Under the pieces are notes generated by a model, which saw only the letters and a list, made by a program, of their open reading frames with translations, ran no database searches and had not been told where the DNA came from. A stretch of 8,082 nucleotides of DNA from Tissierellia bacterium. Its GTDB lineage: Bacteria > Bacillota_A > Clostridia > Tissierellales > Peptoniphilaceae. The position numbers and the translations under genes were made by a program. Where the stretch lies: assembly GCA_012728775.1 (NCBI GenBank), contig JAAYEN010000249.1:1-8082 (forward strand), written 5' to 3'. This document shows positions 5,318 to 8,082 of the stretch, piece after piece (position 1 is the first letter of the stretch; each line of letters begins with the position of its first letter).

Positions 5318-6895
5318 ATGAGAAATAAAAGAATATTATTAATTTTAATGGCATTAATGCTGGTTTTAGGAAGTGCATTCCCAGCATATGCAGCAGAACT
5401 AAAAGAAGTAGAAACAGTAGTAAAAGAAACTCAAGAATTTTTACACAAAAACATAAAAGAACCTAAAATGGGAACCCTAGCAGGAGAGTGGACAGTACTA
5501 TCCTTGAAACGCTCTGATGCCAACGTACCCCAAAAATATTATGACGATTATTTTGACAGAATAGTAGAAACTGTAAAAGAAAAAGATGGAAATCTAACCA
5601 AAAATAAGTTCACAGAATATTCGAGATTGATTGTAGCTTTGACCTCGATAGGAAAAGACGTCAAAGACGTGGGAGGATATGACCTAACGAAACCACTGGC
5701 GAATTTTGACAATATAATCAAACAAGGAATAAACGGACCCATATGGGCACTTATCGCTTACGATACAAAAAACTTTGAAATACCAAAAATCGAAGGTCCA
5801 GGTACCCAAAATACTAGAGAAAAAATGATCGACTATATATTGGAAAAAGAAATCACCAACGACCAAGGAGAATTAGGCGGTTGGGCAATGAGTGGAAACA
5901 AAGCAGATCCTGATATAACAGCTATGGCTCTTTATGCATTTAGACCATATGTCAATAAAAACGAAAAAGTAAAAGCAGCCACAGATAGAGCATTAAAAAC
6001 ATTATCCAACCTACAACTACAAAACGGAGGATATATAAGCTGGGGAACTGAAAATTCAGAAAGTACAGCCCAAGTTATTATAGCGTTGACATCTCTAGGA
6101 ATAGACCCACAAACAGACAAGAGATTTATTAAATATGACGAAAATGCCAAACCTCATACAGCCATAGATGCAATACTAACATTTGCAGTACCAGGTGGAG
6201 GATTTAAGCACATAAAAGAAGATACTTTAAATGGCATGGCAACAGACCAAGGACTAGAAGGACTGACAGCATACCTTAGATTCAAACAAGGAAAAACGGC
6301 ACTATTCGATATGACAGATGTAGAAAGCACCCAATCCAAACCACAAAACATCGGAGGATTAAATGATATCAAAGGTCACTGGGCAGAAGAAGTTATAAAA
6401 AAATATAACGGATTAGGAATTCATAATAAATCTACAATCTTCTCTCCAGACCAAAATATTACAAGAGGAGAATTCGCCGTAGCGTTAGTCAACGGATTCA
6501 AAATAGAAATGAAAGGTGCTGCTCCTAATTTCGTAGATGTATCATCAGACGCATGGTACAAAAACTCAGTAGAAATCGCAGCCTCAAATGGAATTATCCA
6601 AGGAGTAGGAGATAATAAATTCGCTCCAGAAAATAATATAACCAGAGAAGAAGCTATGACCATGATCCAAAGAATGTTGAAACTAAAAGGACAAAATGTA
6701 GAAATATCAGAAGGAACCAAAGAATATCTAGCTAAGTTTCCAGATGGAAACACCGTATCAGATTGGGCGATGGACAGTGCAGCCTTTAACATAGATAGAA
6801 AAATTATTATAGGAAGAGACGGAAAAATTGTACCAAAAGGAAATATCACAAGAGCAGAGGCAGTAACTGTTATAGATAGAGGAATAGAACTTTAA
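5318..6895 (+). CDS. Secreted alpha/alpha-toroid (prenyltransferase/cobalamin-carrier-like) protein with three SLH domains
   Basis: 525-residue exported surface protein. A signal peptide (MRNKR, then hydrophobic 6-20, predicted cut after AYA at residue 25) is followed by a toroid domain of about 300 residues (30-330). This has repeated helix pairs seen in prenyltransferase/squalene-cyclase-like folds and in the alpha domain of intrinsic factor and transcobalamin: DPDITAMALYAF at 198-209, STAQVIIALTSLGID at 249-263, DQGLEGLTAYLRF at 310-322, with GG-containing turns (NGGY 236-239). Three SLH domains follow (~348-393, 404-456, 474-523), each with the wall-binding ITRxE motif at 381-385, 441-445 and 510-514. 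These anchor the protein to cell-wall polymer. Start ATG 5318 has GGAGGGG (5308-5314) just upstream; an in-frame ATG at 5273 lies within the terminator and would bury the signal peptide. An enzyme role is unlikely: no catalytic Asp-rich motif of cyclases is evident. B12 binding is inferred from fold, riboswitch and neighbours. Confidence 0.85.
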   Translation: MRNKRILLILMALMLVLGSAFPAYAAELKEVETVVKETQEFLHKNIKEPKMGTLAGEWTVLSLKRSDANVPQKYYDDYFDRIVETVKEKDGNLTKNKFTEYSRLIVALTSIGKDVKDVGGYDLTKPLANFDNIIKQGINGPIWALIAYDTKNFEIPKIEGPGTQNTREKMIDYILEKEITNDQGELGGWAMSGNKADPDITAMALYAFRPYVNKNEKVKAATDRALKTLSNLQLQNGGYISWGTENSESTAQVIIALTSLGIDPQTDKRFIKYDENAKPHTAIDAILTFAVPGGGFKHIKEDTLNGMATDQGLEGLTAYLRFKQGKTALFDMTDVESTQSKPQNIGGLNDIKGHWAEEVIKKYNGLGIHNKSTIFSPDQNITRGEFAVALVNGFKIEMKGAAPNFVDVSSDAWYKNSVEIAASNGIIQGVGDNKFAPENNITREEAMTMIQRMLKLKGQNVEISEGTKEYLAKFPDGNTVSDWAMDSAAFNIDRKIIIGRDGKIVPKGNITRAEAVTVIDRGIEL

Positions 6896-6903
6896 AAAAA
6901 TAA

Positions 6904-8052
6904 ATGAAGAATTTAAGTAGAAAACAAAAAATCCTGATTTTTATTATTGCAATAGCCATACTTGTAGGATCTTATTTCGCCAGTGGAGAAAGCCCCTTTA
7001 GAAAAAAAGAAGTGGCAACTCCAGAAAAAATCGAAGAAATAAGAGAAGAAAAATCCCAAGATATGCACATTATAACCGGAGAAGAAAAGGCGGATTCCCA
7101 AGAGGAAGAAACCAAAGAAGAAATTATACCGATTATAAATGGAATTTATATACTGGCTGATATTGGAGAATTAGAGAGAAACTCAAACCACAAATTCACT
7201 GCTCATTTTGAAGGAGAGGGAGACTACTCCAAAACAGTAATATGGCAAATCATAGGACAAAAAGATGAAAACACATGGATAGATGACACAGGGTTACTGT
7301 CCGTAGGAGCCAATGAAGAAAGTTCAGATATAAAAGTTATAGCTACATCAGCAGATAACAAAGAATTAAAATCAGAACTCAATGTGAAAGTGGCTAACCC
7401 CTATATCAAAGAGGTGAAAAAGCCTACAACTAAAGAAGAACTAAAAGAACAAGCCCAAGCATCTGAACTGACAGAAGAAGAAAAAGCGAAAAAAATTTCA
7501 GAACAAGAAGCTATAAAAGCACAAGCAATAGCAGACACATCAGGTGGAGAAAAGGATAAATATCTAACAGATCCTACACCAGAAGGAAAGCCTAAACCAG
7601 TAGAACCAGAAGAGATAACCATAAACGAAAGTATAACCAAAACTGCAACACTTAGCATATCTTGCGAAACGATATTAAATAATCTAGATATGTTTGACAA
7701 AGATAAAATCGATGTACTGCCAGTAGATGGAATTATACTATCCAGTAGACAAGTAACATTTTTCGAAGGAGAATCAGTCTTTGATGTGTTAAAAAGAACG
7801 GTTCAAGACCAAGGAATCCATATGGAATTCGTATTCACTCCTATATATAACTCAGTATATGTAGAAGGGATAAATAACTTATACGAATTCGACTGTGGAC
7901 CATTATCTGGTTGGATGTACAAAGTGAACGGTTGGTTCCCTAATTATGGAGCCAGTAGATACAAATTAGAAGACGGCGACGTTATCAACTGGGTCTACAC
8001 ATGCGACTTAGGAGCAGACGTAGGAGATAACAGTATGACCGGAGGTCAATAG
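6904..8052 (+). CDS. Membrane-anchored protein with Ig-like and C-terminal DUF4430 (transcobalamin-like) domain
   Basis: 382-residue extracytoplasmic protein. The N-terminus has KNLSRKQK then a hydrophobic segment (10-27), a signal anchor or uncleaved signal with no lipobox Cys. A charged spacer follows (~30-75). Residues 78-165 look like a bacterial Ig-like (Big-type) domain, with V-x-W at 112-114 and SDIKVIATS at 141-149. A Lys/Glu-rich spacer (168-240) leads to DUF4430 (~247-370), which shows FFEGESVFDVLKRTV (286-300), GWMYKVNGWFPNYGASRYKL (336-355) and DGDVINWVYT (357-366). DUF4430 resembles the C-terminal beta domain of intrinsic factor/transcobalamin. Cys 254, 331 and 367 could form a disulfide. 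It starts 8 nt after the upstream stop; no Shine-Dalgarno stands at usual distance (AGAGGA at 6878-6883 is 20 nt away), so translation may depend on coupling. The TAG stop is followed by open frame to the window edge. Confidence 0.85.
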   Translation: MKNLSRKQKILIFIIAIAILVGSYFASGESPFRKKEVATPEKIEEIREEKSQDMHIITGEEKADSQEEETKEEIIPIINGIYILADIGELERNSNHKFTAHFEGEGDYSKTVIWQIIGQKDENTWIDDTGLLSVGANEESSDIKVIATSADNKELKSELNVKVANPYIKEVKKPTTKEELKEQAQASELTEEEKAKKISEQEAIKAQAIADTSGGEKDKYLTDPTPEGKPKPVEPEEITINESITKTATLSISCETILNNLDMFDKDKIDVLPVDGIILSSRQVTFFEGESVFDVLKRTVQDQGIHMEFVFTPIYNSVYVEGINNLYEFDCGPLSGWMYKVNGWFPNYGASRYKLEDGDVINWVYTCDLGADVGDNSMTGGQ

Positions 8053-8082
8053 GAAGATAGTAACGGAAAAGTAATAGAAAAA
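8053..8082 (+). other. Open frame continuing after the TAG stop of the DUF4430 gene
   Basis: The frame of the DUF4430 gene stays open for all ten codons left in the window after TAG (8050-8052), reading EDSNGKVIEK. This is similar in composition to the protein's own spacers. No separate start codon or ribosome site for a new gene is visible here. Either the gene was shortened by a point mutation, or the TAG is read through, or the match is chance over so few codons. Confidence 0.3.

Noticed and set aside
5318..6330. Terpene cyclase or prenyltransferase enzyme
   Set aside because: The fold resembles these, but the protein is secreted, SLH-anchored and lacks a recognisable catalytic Asp-rich motif; a binding role fits better.
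6421..6849. 142-codon minus-strand open frame
   Set aside because: Lies wholly inside the SLH region of the toroid gene, whose frame is clearly coding; it is a shadow frame.

Overview
The window looks like chromosome of a low-GC, Gram-positive anaerobe of the Clostridia/Tissierellia type. The support is an A+T-rich sequence with heavy use of AGA and ATA codons, strong AGGAGG-like ribosome sites, a T-box-free but riboswitch-controlled operon, and an S-layer (SLH) protein. The species cannot be named from the sequence.

Layout. (1) 11-856, minus strand: a YitT-family membrane protein with a DUF2179 tail, starting at TTG. (2) 857-1031: a divergent intergenic region with a good minus-strand promoter whose spacer carries one of two 18-bp direct repeats. 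(3) 1032-1937: an ECF-transporter substrate-binding membrane subunit (S component). (4) 1938-2505: a gene-free stretch with an A+T-rich part holding a 20-bp repeat spaced by 123 bp, then a strong promoter (TTGACT-16-TGcTATAAT), a cobalamin riboswitch and its terminator. The downstream gene's Shine-Dalgarno lies inside the terminator stem. (5) 2506-8052: a same-strand operon of ecfT, a fused double ATPase, a 50-residue YezD/DUF2292 protein, a terminator-like hairpin, a secreted alpha/alpha-toroid protein with three SLH domains, and a membrane-anchored Ig-like plus DUF4430 protein.

How they work together (inference). The S component, EcfT and the fused EcfA-EcfA' ATPase make a complete ECF importer. 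The riboswitch in front of ecfT points to vitamin B12 or a related corrinoid as substrate. The last two genes look like the two halves of the animal B12 carriers intrinsic factor and transcobalamin: an alpha/alpha toroid and a DUF4430 beta domain. Here they are separate proteins, one held on the cell wall by SLH domains and the other on the membrane. The window may therefore encode a two-protein surface B12 capture system that feeds an ECF importer under B12 control. Binding itself is not shown by the sequence.

Other points of note are an in-frame TAG near the right edge followed by frame that stays open to the end of the window, an attenuator-like hairpin between the importer and surface genes, and the S-component gene lying outside the riboswitch-controlled transcript.
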